DNA from: Plectrocnemia conspersa
Taxonomy: Eukaryota; Arthropoda; Insecta; Trichoptera; Polycentropodidae
DNA: 64,000 nt
Direction of reading: 5' to 3'
Assembly (NCBI GenBank): GCA_009617715.1
Contig: VTFK01000024.1
Location: 434,001-498,000 of the forward strand
Position numbers and translations under genes: made by a program. Below, in pieces: positions 12,011-24,100 of the stretch. The notes beneath the pieces were generated by a model that was not told the DNA's origin, made no database searches, and saw nothing but the letters and a program-made list of their open reading frames with translations. Each line of letters opens with the position of its first letter. The first letter of the stretch is position 1.

Positions 12011-13015
12011 TTTGACCAATAGGAGAGCGCAAAAAACAATTATTACTTCTCAGAAGTTAAAAATCTACGTCAAAAGCAATAAAAATTTTGACTTCTGATA
12101 AGTTATAATTGTTTTTGCGCCATCCTATTGACCAAAATACGGTTTGAATATACTTTAACTAATACTCTCATATTAGAAGTCCGTAGTAATATCGGTAAAG
12201 ATAGCTAACATATTTTTAAAACGTAGTGTAATATCCAAGTGCAGACAATTTATGGAGCAATATGCGAGATGCAACGTCTGTCGGTACTTTTTCTTCTGCT
12301 TATTTCCCCCTGAGAGGTGAGTTGGCTTAGTTTGTATTTTAGACTTAATAGACCTCATGAAAGTTCTTAAACTATGAAAAGTTTTATTAGGTTAGGTTTG
12401 AGTTTGAAAAAAATTGAAATCATATAATTTTACTGGTATTTGCAAGATAAATTATATTTTCACTGTTAAAAATATACATCTACCGGTGAAAATGTATTCC
12501 AAAAATTTATCGCGCCTATCGATTATATATTTTTACTAGTAGAAATACATATCTACCGGTAAAAATGTACATGGACTTCACTAGTGAAAATATAACTTCA
12601 CTGTAACATTTATATATCGCATGTAAATAAATAGTAATGTTAAGTATGTATATACATACGTATAAAAAAGTTACAATCATATAATTTTACTACTTAGTAC
12701 ATGCCATATAAATTATATTATCACTAGTAAAAATATATATATATTCTGATATGATTTTACTGAAACGACATATTTTAAAAAATATTTTCGGGCTAGATTC
12801 GAGACTGTATTTGATTTTCTTTGAGGAATAACCCGAGAATTTCTGGTTTAGAATCAGGGACGTCAATTCAGCTTTTTCCAGGGGGGGGGGGCAAAAGTTG
12901 GCCAGTGAGTGGTCGTTTCTTTAATATTTCGATTTCATTAAAATTCATAGTATTTCAATAAATAACATGCATTTTTCTGGCCACATTCAAGGAAAGGTGG
13001 AGGGCGAATTCCCCA
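12011..13015 (+). mobile_element. Family C element, copy 2
   Basis: It starts with the arm 'ttttgaccaataggagagcg', turns at about 12083 into its own inverted copy ending 'cctattgaccaaaa' near 12137, and goes on through blocks shared with the copy at 16.3-17.1 kb (gagcaatatgcgagatgcaa; taccggtgaaaatgt; gatttcactgaaacgac). It ends with 'cagggacgtcaattcagctt', a run of nine or more G at about 12885, and a C-rich end. The central GC palindrome of copy 3 is missing here. No transposase is encoded. Confidence 0.7.
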
Positions 13016-15954
13016 CTGCTCTTTCTCTCTTGCGTCTTACAATCCAACTTAAATCAGCAAGTGTAAAAATATTGTGATATAATGGTTTATAGAGCTCGAC
13101 ATGTGTTTATCTTCAAAGTAGCCCTTATACGTAACATGTTTAAAACCACTTCACTATATATAGTATGTTCTTTCAATCAGATTTCTTGAAAACACCCGCA
13201 TACTCGAAAATGACTAACATACGAGGTGTGATATTAATATCCGCTTCAAAGTAGCTCCCATAATATAGAATACACTTTATGTCAGAGTTTCTGTCAAACC
13301 ATAAAAAATGTGTAATACACTATTTATCTGAATCACTCAGTAATTTTACTTTCATCTCCTCTATATGACCACAACATGTTATCATTTCAACAATACCTGC
13401 GGGTAGATGAAAAAGTAGTGTCGTATATTATATTCTTGCTTTGTGAGATCATCGCCCTTCGTATAAATTTAGGTCAGCAACAAACATTTCATACTTATTT
13501 TTGTACTGGATGTTTAAACATTGTTTATCATAATTATATAAATCGTTTGTCAGTCATCTGACCGATAAATATTTATCTTTACCTAGTCGCAGCTTCACGT
13601 AGATATTATAATTATTTTATGATTTTTAAAGTTTTTTTAACCCTTAGGGATGTAACTTCGCAGCCAAAAAGGCGTCGTTGAAAGCTCGTAATAATTTATT
13701 ATATATTGCAAGTTACTATGATGGGCGAAATCTTTTTCTCCGAGCAGTGGTGAAGAAGCTGGAGGAGGGATGACGTAATTTGGAAGATCCTCAGATGTCT
13801 TCTGCTTGTGACAGCGACAGTGTAGTGGAGGTTAGTTCCTCCCTGCTACAGTGATAGTATGGTGGAGTTTCTTAGAACAAGTGACATTAGTTTGATGGTC
13901 ATTTTTTCGAGGCGAATTGTGCAACGGGAATATTGTGACCTTACGGTGCTTTTTGTCTTCCGGTGATATATTGTTTCCCGTGACCGTTTCGCAAAAAAAT
14001 AAATATTCTTTTATTGCATCGGACAATAATTGCGTGTTATTTATGTGAACCTTTTTTCTAGTCATTACGAGGGGTTTTGTGTGGTACCATCTTTTACATT
14101 ATACCAGATTGATGCAAAATTTTATGAGAATAAGTTATAATTTAAATTCGTCCCATAACGGTCTATTACCCAGTCTGGGGCTAATTCCACCTATGCATCA
14201 GAAAAGTAAATTATGATTAAAGTGGTGACATACTGTGGACCGCATAGTCTCAACATATTAATGAATAACTAAATTTAGAATATAAATAATACAAAACATC
14301 AAACGACTTATACCCGAGAGCGTTGCCCGCTAGACTGTGTCCATGACCATCTCTAAAAACCAGATATGCGATTTGAATCACGTTCGGTTGATTATATTAC
14401 GCTTCAGATTACAGACAAACTGTGTATTAGTTTCGTATTTAAAATATCTAAAGAGCAAAGGAAAATCAATACCTGGACAGAAATGCATCATAACAATCCT
14501 CAAGGTATTAGCAATCAAAATATTGATTACACTGTCTGACATATTGCAAAGTCAATGTAATAAGAAGCAACGTTGGATAATCGTATTGGAATTTGAGAAG
14601 CCACAATTGGGCATTCGTACGATTACAACGAACTGTCTTGATGGTTTGCGCATTATTGATTCAGGAGAACTGGAATAAGCCCATTTATGAGAATCCAAGA
14701 TCAAATTCAATAAAACAAAGTTCAGGGGAGACTCGGGAAAATTGTTACATATCGTAAAATATTAATGGTAATGCCATATTTGATATTGGAGTATGTTACA
14801 AATATATCAATGAATGATAAATTTATATATTTTTTGTAAATATTTCGTTGCAATGTGACAAACGTCAGCTCAAGGCGTTGCAACGAAGTAAACACAATCA
14901 ACAACTACAAAGTAAGTAGTGATGTATAAGACTGAAATCGTCATAAAAATCTAGTAAAACCCAATCTGTGATATACGGCCTAAATTATAATTATATTATA
15001 TAATAATCACTAATTCGAATCTCTCAAATACGATATGAATTAAAATACAATAGGGCCCATATAGGATTCTACTGATTCTACTATTTATACTGAAAATGAA
15101 AAGTACCAAATTGTTTATTATTATTATTTTTGTTATAAATTAAAATATTATTATCAAGAGGTTAAGTCATTATGCCATATACAAATCCACGAACATTTAG
15201 ACATCAAGCTATGTATGTAAAAGTAATACAATCTAATCTAAAATGTAATCATAATAATAAAACTACATAATATATTAACATACCCACAGTTTGAGAAACT
15301 GGCGAACGCACTGGCTTAACGCAATTAATTTAGATAAGCATGCGTGCCCGACGAATGTATTATACATATAAATATTACTAGCATCGTATCCGTTTAAAAA
15401 TGAACGAAAGGTTAAGAAAAGTCATGTATGTCAAAATATTAATAAAAATTTCACAATTGAACTAACCTAACAGACGATAAAATTACACATATAAACGTAA
15501 AATTCACACGGTTTGATAAACTGACAAGCGCGCTGACTCTGGCGCAATGTGTATTAAGACAATGCACCGTTTTAAAAACACGTAACGCAACCTTTTCGGT
15601 ATCACGGACCCCCCCGTGATTAAAATGTTTTTACGCATTTCTTGTCCATTGTCAAGCAAAAAGGGACAAGTGCCCATTTATCACATAATATCATAATTTA
15701 ATCAAGATATAGTGGCGGTAGTTGCATTACTTCCTTTTTAAAATTCGTATAGCACGCAATGTTGGTAAGAATTTTTATGTTATTAATAATTTTATTTTTA
15801 GGGTTATTAAAATATCAAGAGCAAAATCACTTAGGAATGCACCTTCTAATTTATTATTTAGAAGAAGCATTCTCTGCGTGATTTGGTCAGTTTATTTTGC
15901 CTTAGATCGTGTAATAAATAAAATATAAAATAATTATAATGGCCAAAAAAAATA
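13016..15954. other. Gene-poor stretch
   Basis: AT-rich DNA with scattered short open frames, none with family similarity. A GC-richer patch at 13.66-14.05 kb (CCCTTAGGGATG start, repeated 'ctgctacagtgatagt'-type words) may be old transposon sequence, but I could not assign it. Confidence 0.35.
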
Positions 15955-17133
15955 CAGGGACATCGTTTCAGCATTTTCTAGGGGAGGGAGTAAACATTTT
16001 TCGTCCCTGTTTAGAATCCCAGTCAAAAGCAATAAAATCGTGCCGTCGCCGTCACGCTCGGTTATCTAGCGTTCATATCAAGACTTTTATAACAGTATTT
16101 CGACTTACTAAAATCAAATGAAGCATATCTATACTGAATTTTGACCAATATGAGAGCGCAATAAACAATTATCCCTTCTCAGAAGTCAAAAATTCACGTC
16201 AAAAGCAATAAAATCCCACTGTCGGCGCCGACACGATTTTCTTGCTTTTGACGTGAATTTTTGACTTCAGAGAAGTGATAATTGTTTTTATTCCTCCTAT
16301 TGACCGAAATTCGGTTTGAATACACTTTGATCAAAAGTCAGTAGTAATATCAGTAAGGATAGCTATCATGTTTTAAAAACATAGTGTAATATCGAAGTGA
16401 AGACGAACTATGGAGCAATATACGAGATGCAACGTTTGTCCTACTTCTTTGCTTATTTTCCCCTGAGAGTCGAGTTGACTTAGTCTGTATTTTGGACTTG
16501 ACCTAATAAAAGTTCTGAAGCTTTAATTAATTTTAGAACTTTTATTGGGTTAGGTTTGGGTTTGAACAGCAAATGAATGTTTCGCAACTGTCAAATTGAG
16601 TTTTATAGACATTTTTTCTATTAGAAATATATATCTACTGGTGAAAATGTATTTGGACTTCACTAGTGAAAATATAACTTCACTGAAAAATACACATTCA
16701 CTGTAACATTTATACATCGCATGAAAATAAATAATGATAAGTATGTATATGTGTATATTACTACGTATGGAAAAGGTAAAATCATATAATTTTACTAGCA
16801 CCTGCCAGATAATTATTATTTTTACTGGTAAAATATATATCTACCGGTGAAAACGTGTTTCGATATGATTTCACTGAAATGAGACATTATAAAAAATATT
16901 TTTTGGGATATATTCGACTGTTTTTTTATAAAAAAAATTAAAAGAGTATTAGTTTAAAAGAGTAACTCAGGATTCAGGTTTGGAATCAGGGACGTCATTT
17001 TAGATTTGTCCAGTGGAAGGATGCAAAAGATGATTCATAGTAGTTCATTAAATGACGTGCATTATTCTGGGTTAATTCAAGGAGGGGAAACCACCCTCAC
17101 ATCCTTCCCCCTCCTCCCCAAATGACGTCGCTG
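15955..17133 (+). mobile_element. Family C element, copy 3, with terminal inverted repeats
   Basis: The left end CAGGGACATCGTTT and the right end AAATGACGTCGCTG (inverse CAGCGACGTCATTT) agree at 11 of 14 positions. The 8-bp flanks aaaaaata and aggaagta agree at 5 of 8. CAGRG ends with 8-bp target duplications are typical of hAT elements, so a hAT-type non-autonomous element is the best guess. Inside, 16141-16333 forms a foldback: two arms of about 74 nt around the perfect palindrome TGTCGGCGCCGACA at 16220-16233. No open frame suggests a transposase. Confidence 0.65.
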
Positions 17134-17783
17134 AGGAAGTAGTGCAACCACCGCGACTAAAAATATATTATTTGTATGATGATAATGCGATTTAAATGCG
17201 CACTATTGGATTGACAAGCTTCATTCTAGGATGTATTTTTAAAAATAAGCTGAATTTTGAACACATAATGTAGTATTTATGGTCGGCTAAAATGCCGTGA
17301 AGTGAATTAGACAATTAAAAACATTGTATAATTTTAAGAATACGGCTGTAAAATGCTTGACTATATGATCGACCTAAAAATTGGAAAATTTATAAAATTA
17401 ATTAAAAATATTATATACTCTCGCACCAATCTAAGGTTTTAAAAAATATTAAATAAATACGTGCCAATGGGTTAATTCACCCCAGTCTCCCCCATAGACC
17501 AGCGGTCAAAGAACGATATTTTTTTCCTTTAAAACTCGTCACACGGAGAACGACCTCGTGGAACCATCGAACAATATTATAAAAGCAAACATCGATGTGT
17601 GCAAAGAAACCAATCAGACCTTTGCTCGACACCGAGACGGAATAAAATGTATGAATCCATGAACAGTGGGTATCATATTATGTTTTATAATAAAATAAAT
17701 AAACCTTGATGATGACGTTATTGTGGCCGTTGGTAGATAGAATGTAGTAACTCGACAGAGCTCAGCGCGGAGGCGACTGAGTC
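17134..17783. other. Non-coding stretch
   Basis: AT-rich DNA. Nothing recognised apart from a slightly GC-richer patch at 17.52-17.65 kb. Confidence 0.3.
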
Positions 17784-17964
17784 TCACTGATGGATCGTAC
17801 CTATGATGATGAGCGATGTTTTTTTCTCTCCACGAAGAAAAAAATACATAAATGATATTAGCTGGACCGGTTGCTCCTTGCTCATGAAGACGAGCGAGAT
17901 GGAGAACTTGGAGAACAAAGCGAACAAACTGGGGCGGGGCAGGTCTTTGGATCGCTGCGAGATT
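17784..17964 (-). CDS. Candidate exon of an unrecognised minus-strand gene
   Basis: A GC-rich island in AT-rich DNA with an acceptor (TTATTTAG before 17964) on the minus strand. Read in phase 0 after the exon candidate at 21.1 kb it stays open (NLAAIQRPAPPQFVRFVLQV). Another frame is also open and has a GC-rich third position (KDLPRPSLFALFSKFSI). The plus strand is also open here. I do not recognise the product, and the donor end is uncertain. Confidence 0.3.
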
Positions 17965-19340
17965 CTAAATAATTGCCGCAATTATAGGCCAAAGGAAAAT
18001 TTGCATTTTCAAGTAGTTTATGTGTACATACGCCGTATAATTCTACGGTATTATTTCACGTGTAATAGTTTGACGGCCCTAATCACCGGAACGCGCACGA
18101 TTGGTGCAAACCTGGACAGAAATATATATATATATATCAATATGTTTTTTTGCTGACCCAGAAAATATAAAAAAGACACGAATACAATTAAAACAGAGCT
18201 TATGTTGATACTCTGTGTTTTATCTAAGCAGTAGCAGCGCCTCTAAATGAGTATACCATTATCATGCAGCACTCCAATATGCGATTTTTCTATGTACTAT
18301 TTGATTATAGTCTTCGGCTCACTTAGCAAGTTTGCCTTCATCTCTCCTATGACAACAAAACTTTGTTCGTTTAATGTCCTATATATCTGCGTCGTGTTGC
18401 GGCATTACGATTGGCATTTAAGCAGCTGCGTTATCCTGGTGCCAGACCCATGATATGTTTTTAATCAACTTTGATAATTTACTATTTTATGCAAATAGCG
18501 TAAAACTGCAGGATAATACAGCCATAACAACCCGGTAATAAAAATGTATAGTAAAGTAAACCGTTATAATAAAAAAGGGGAACCTTGAAGATTGTTCGAA
18601 CTAAACGTACTTTTTCTGGTCTTGTCTGCATGCGATATTGATTACCTGTTATGGCGCATTGAAGCAATTATGTATCGCCAGTGATTTAACGATTACTTAT
18701 CAATTTCTTTTTGATACTGTTCATTTAAAATTCAATAGCTTTGAAACAATTTTTCCTTGATTAAATTTGATTATTCTTTACTCCGACATTTTTAAAATGG
18801 ACGAGCGTGACAAAATGCGTCATAAGCACTTAGCTGTTAAAAACAAGCGTTTCATGCCCAGAATGTCAGTCAAAATTTCTGCTCATGAAACATGCGAGAT
18901 ACTAACTTCTTCAGCAATCTCCCTTATATTAATTCGACACATCTTCAGCAACCTAGTAGATGTGTTAGTTAGCATATTTATCTTCGCGGCCCTTTTGGAA
19001 ACAACTTCGTTTGTTAAATTGGCGGACTTTCAATGTTCCAATAAATCCTACGGTTGCTGAAGGTTTCGAGAAAGGTCCGAAGTTTTCTAATTAAACTCTC
19101 GGTAGCTCTTATTAACTTTCAGGTTTAAGGCACGAAATAAAATGATTATTATATTTACGAGCTAGTTGCGTAAAGATCGATATTATAAAGTGTACTGATG
19201 GACCGTATGATATGAAATGCTATCTGATAACGCCTCTTTCAAACTCTTTTATACATTAATTAGCAGTTAATATCAAGTCTAAGAATGCAGAATTTTTTTA
19301 ATCGCCCAAGCTATGAGCTGAGTGATTTCTGTAAGCCCAT
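17965..19340. other. Non-coding stretch
   Basis: No recognisable exon. It contains a short (TA)n run near 18124-18137 and AT-rich sequence. Confidence 0.3.
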
Positions 19341-19347
19341 ATATACA

Positions 19348-19795
19348 ATGAGCGGACAAAGGAAGACGCTAGAAATCGGACCTTCCAGAAACGGCAAGGG
19401 CGATGGGACGCCTCCACAATAGGTCGATGGACATATCGGCTCATCGGAAGCCTGGTGGCAGAGGGAACACGGTGAGACCAATTACCATCTGACCCAAGTG
19501 CTCACATGACACGGCTGCTTTAAAAGCTATCTTCGTAAAATAGGCAAAGAAGAAACAGCCGAATGTCAGCACTGTGGGAAAGTCGTCGATGACGCATGAC
19601 ACATGAAAGGTTCATACTAAAAGAAGCTCTCAGCGACGAGGAAGAATTGCCACTGGAAAATATGATCCCATCCATGCTGAGGAATGAACAGGCGTGGTTA
19701 GCGTGGGTGCCATTCACGGCAACCGTGATGTCCAAAGAAATAGAAGAAGAGCGGCACATAAGGCAAGCACCCCGACAATTCTTGACGATATGAAG
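19348..19795 (+). pseudogene. R1-type non-LTR retrotransposon, C-terminal fragment
   Basis: Translation on the plus strand, with stops and one frame change near 19605, gives the C-terminal tail of R1/LOA-like retrotransposon proteins. The pieces are GRWDASTIGRWTYRLIGSL, then HGETNYHLTQVL, the zinc knuckle AECQHCGKVVDDA, then LENMIPSMLRNEQAWLAWV. This matches the usual order of RNase-H-distal sequence, CCHC-like knuckle and final helix. The 5' part of the element is absent. Confidence 0.75.
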
Positions 19796-20109
19796 GATTC
19801 TTAGGGTTTTTGCCTTAAAAAGGCTTAGACTTCATGTCCAAGTCCAGCTGACCTTTGAAGGGATGCGTAAAAGCAACTACCGGAGGTTAGTTGAAGATGA
19901 GATGGAGGTTTTAGTGGATAGGAATCCCACACTGCCACCAGCCGCTTGTTGATGTCTTTTGAAGATTCCCCCCCCATGCAAATGCCTATATCGAAGGCGG
20001 TGACAAAATCACCCGATTTTAAAATCCAGGTAGTAAGTATTCGACAATGTTTGTCATAAGCTACTTTTAAGTAGCTTATGACAAACTGTCAGTATATGAA
20101 AGATAGCAA

Positions 20110-20745
20110 TTGTCAAATCAGGATCCTCTACTCTTTTTGCTCTTCATTAGCGACATACATGCAGCAATTAATAATTTGTAATATTTATTTTATGCTGATG
20201 ATCAAAAAGTGTTCAGAGTATTCGCACAAATTCAGATTCAGTCCCTTAAAAAAGACCTGGAGTCACTGTGGAGGTAGTCAATCGACAATCGACTTTTCAG
20301 CACATCACCGAGTGTCACATTTTCCAGATCCACTTGCCTGGCAGAATTCTTTTAGCTTAGAAGGAGCTCATTTAGGCAGAAATACTTCTGCCGATGACTT
20401 GTAAGTGACGTTTGATCAGGGATGGAGATTTTCTATGCACATCGCCAAAGTTTGCGATAAAGCGGAATGCTTGTCACTTTAATATTTTATTAGAAACTCG
20501 TATTCTATACGATACGCTAGCTCGTAGCGTTCTCGAATATAGTTCGATTGTCTGGAATATAAGTGAAGCGAAGTACTTCTTGTTGCTGAAGAGAATTCGA
20601 AGAAAAGGGAAGATATCTGTACAACAGAGAGTACGGGTCGCATCCGTATTTGTATCTTAATGTTTTTTTACAATTCAATTCATTGCATTCTCGGCGTAAC
20701 GTCTCAATAAAGCACTTTTTGAAGTTGCTAAGGGGCGGTGTTGCT
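20110..20745 (+). pseudogene. Jockey-type reverse transcriptase fragment
   Basis: Forward translation with several stops reads PLLFLLFISDI, then FYADDQKVFRVF, which contains the YADD catalytic box of reverse transcriptase. It continues with HIAKVCDKA and LARSVLEYSSIVWN, the classic end of the jockey-clade RT domain, and a last piece near 20675-20735 (NSLHSRRNVSIKHFLKLL). It is a dead 5'-truncated copy. Confidence 0.8.
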
Positions 20746-21074
20746 CGGCGACTTTACTTATTCGGGGTTTGTGCTAAACATATATTTACCATAACGACAT
20801 TTGTACTGAGCATGTTTCAAAAAAATCAGAACAGCGATTTTTTTTTGATAATTTGATTACCCACTTAAACTCTTTTGTAAATCGCTGGTTCAATAAATTT
20901 TACATATTATATTAAAATATAAGCACAGCAAAAGTGCATCTATTTATAGAAGCAATTATTTCGAACACTCACTGCCATGCTGTAAGTCTTCCACTCATTA
21001 AATTTGAGATATTAATCAACTGAGTTATATATATTTTTCTAACATGCAACATGATACTTTACACAGTTAGTTAC

Positions 21075-21164
21075 CTTTTGTATCTTCTCCCGCGACGCCG
21101 GTGACGTCGGGTTGAAGAAAATCGACTCTATGTTCACTGGACCATCTTGACCTTCTATTCTCGT
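21075..21164 (-). CDS. Candidate 90-nt exon of an unrecognised minus-strand gene
   Basis: It has clean splice borders on the minus strand: acceptor TTTTCAG before 21164 and donor GTAACT after 21075. The length is 30 codons, so it is phase-symmetric. One frame reads TRIEGQDGPVNIESIF then FNPTSPASREKIQK; a second frame (DENRRSRWSSEHRVDF) is also open. It is GC-rich in AT-rich surroundings. It probably belongs with the exon candidates at 26.7 kb and 17.9 kb. I do not recognise the protein. Confidence 0.5.
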
Positions 21165-24100
21165 CTGAAAACAACACAATGGATGCTGATCTATTATTCA
21201 TTGAATAATCAAACAAAAAGTGTCAACAGAGGCGAAGGTTTATAGGTAATATCAATACATATACACATGTATACCTGAATTAACTAGTATACAATACACT
21301 TAGTTGAATGAATTGCAAATATAGACTGCATGGTATGGTATGCTTATCAATGTCCAACGAAGGCAAGGTGCGATAAGAAGTAATTCCCATATGAGATATG
21401 AATATGTGTATGTATGTGGTTAGAGGTGAGTAATTCTTGTATATGCACTATTTTTTATTTATAAATTGTGGTTGAAGACATTGAGAACACCATAGAAGGT
21501 TAACTGCTATGATGTGAGATAGTGTTTAAGACAATTTAATTAAGTAGTCTGGTATTCTGCCACGACAGTACTATTTATTATACATAGTAAGGTATTACAA
21601 TTCAAAGGTTTATGTGATTTTTACAATCGCTAATAACTGATAAGATTTTTTGCACTGTTTCAACAAAAGTTCAACCCGATCTTTGAGACGATTCGGAGAC
21701 TACGCGTGCATCGTCTAGATTCTGTACAGATTCTTCCCAATTATGTTGAACAAATCATACTGGTAAAATACACCCGTCTTTTGTTTATGCAGCGGAGAGC
21801 ATAAACTTTCCATTTAGTTCTTTACTTTCATCGTAAATAAACCATAATTATTTTCTTGGAAAATTTTGCTTACTTAAGTCCACAAAGCGTAACTCATATG
21901 AGTTACGCAAAATTTTTCGAAAATAATTATTTTCTTGGAAAATTTAATTTGTTTTCATATCAAATGACACCATACTATATGACTTATGTGTTTACTGCAC
22001 TTATTATTAGTAGGTATATACTAGATAAGTTCACTTTTTAGAAACCATTCATATACAATAACAATTAATAACACACTTGAATATCATATGAAACTTTCAA
22101 GATAATACAACCTATTAGTAAGTATTTTAATTACACAACTTCCCAATTGTTAAGTAATTACGCAAAGCGATATTATACAAAGATTGTGTTTCCCAGTTTA
22201 GGAGCAGAACAGTGGCGGTGAAATTAGTGAATATAAATGGCTCGTATATTTTGGGTCAGAATTTATATTAAACGCTAAAAATTATTTTGACAGATTGGCA
22301 GAACTATTTTTTTCAGTTAGAAGAACATGTATGTATAAAATGTAATGAAAATTAATTCTAAAATATTATTTTAAGTGTTTTTTTTTTATGTTAAATTATA
22401 TTTAATATATCAATGGCCTGAAAAATTTTTTTTAAAAGGCTTTTACTAGGATTATTTTATATTTTTGAGATGTCATTTCCTTAGCACATGTAATACAAGT
22501 GAAAGCAAAGCAGCATTATAAGGTAATTTAAATTTAAAAATAAAGCCAATTTACTCTTCATGCCATCGACGTGTCTGAGAATGAGACTAATATTTAAAAT
22601 TAAAATCAATCGAAATAGCAATCAGTGGCGTCATTAAGGAAACAAATGTCAGCAGATCACATAATCATACGCTGTTTTTATTAGTCTGGTTTAAAATAAC
22701 TTTTCTAGAGACTTGTCTGCGTTTGGAATATAACTTTTTTCTGATTTTAAAAGACTAGTATTATATTGTATACGCTCATTCGCTTTTATGATATTGATCC
22801 AATGGTTCCATATATAAATATACATCTATGTGTATACATATATCCGCCTTTTATTCGTATAATGTTGGCGAACAAAGCAAAATTTTCTGCAATCGTGCAC
22901 AACGTTGCAAACCACCTGAGCCTCCATAGGATCGATACAGTCGCCCGTAGTTTTCCTATGAATTTTCTAAAAATAACGAACATCAGATTTCATCTGGGTT
23001 TAATCGGTTTCAAAACATCACTTTGTTATCGCCTCCTACGCTCGTAGGACAACCGGTTCCACTCGATTTCGATATTGAACTTGAACCTAACACGCAGCCA
23101 GTTATATTTGTTTTGATCACTGTTTTTTGCAACATCAAAACATGCAAAACACTATACTGCATTCGCTTCATTGCGCATGCGCAAATCTGGTGTTCATGAC
23201 ACGTATTATTGTAAATGTATGTACGAGTAAGTACTAGTAATATTGGTTGCCATGCAGATGAAAACGCTGTGACCTCAAAAAGTATGACAAATCAAGACAT
23301 AAGCAGCTGTTACATATTATTTTTTATAAATATTAGTTTTCACTATTATGTTATATGTGTATGTGGTATGCACTATCAATGACAGCATCTCATCATACCC
23401 AAGTTTTATGCACGCTTTTAAATGAACATACTGGCATTGCATAAAAACGACTAAAATATCTAGAAGTAGATTTTCGGTAGTTTTTAGCTGCGATTTATAG
23501 TGCCCTAGAATGTCGCGATTGCGTCCCTTATTATTGTATCCTGGACGTCGGTGCACTAGGCAACGTTCCAATGTAATATATTTTAACTAGTTCGTATAAA
23601 GGTCATCATGACGCATTATGAATTTGTAATAAATAAAATACAATCAATAAATATTTTTGACTAAAAAATCTTTTGAACTATTAACATTTCCTCGCCATAC
23701 ACTTGTTTTGACATTTCGCTATCTATAGAGAGAAAAAATATATGTTATGTTCATATTAAATCTTATTTTACAGACATTACTGAATTATTCAAACGTAGTT
23801 ATAGAATTAAATATAGTTTAGTTGTGAAAATTCGAAAAAAATATATAATAAAAACAATATATACATCTGTTTTTTTTCAAACATTTTAATCATAGTCCCC
23901 ACTATTAAACTTTGCATTTTTGATAGTCAAACATGTACATTTTTAAATATCTTAATATCTCGAAATTAATTATTTTCGTCTGTATGTGAAAATATTTTTT
24001 GAAGAAGAATAAACAAAGCAAACACAGCCACTATACCATTATGGCTGACCACCCCTAATGATAAGGTAATAGAAAAATATTATTACTAAAATGATTAAAT

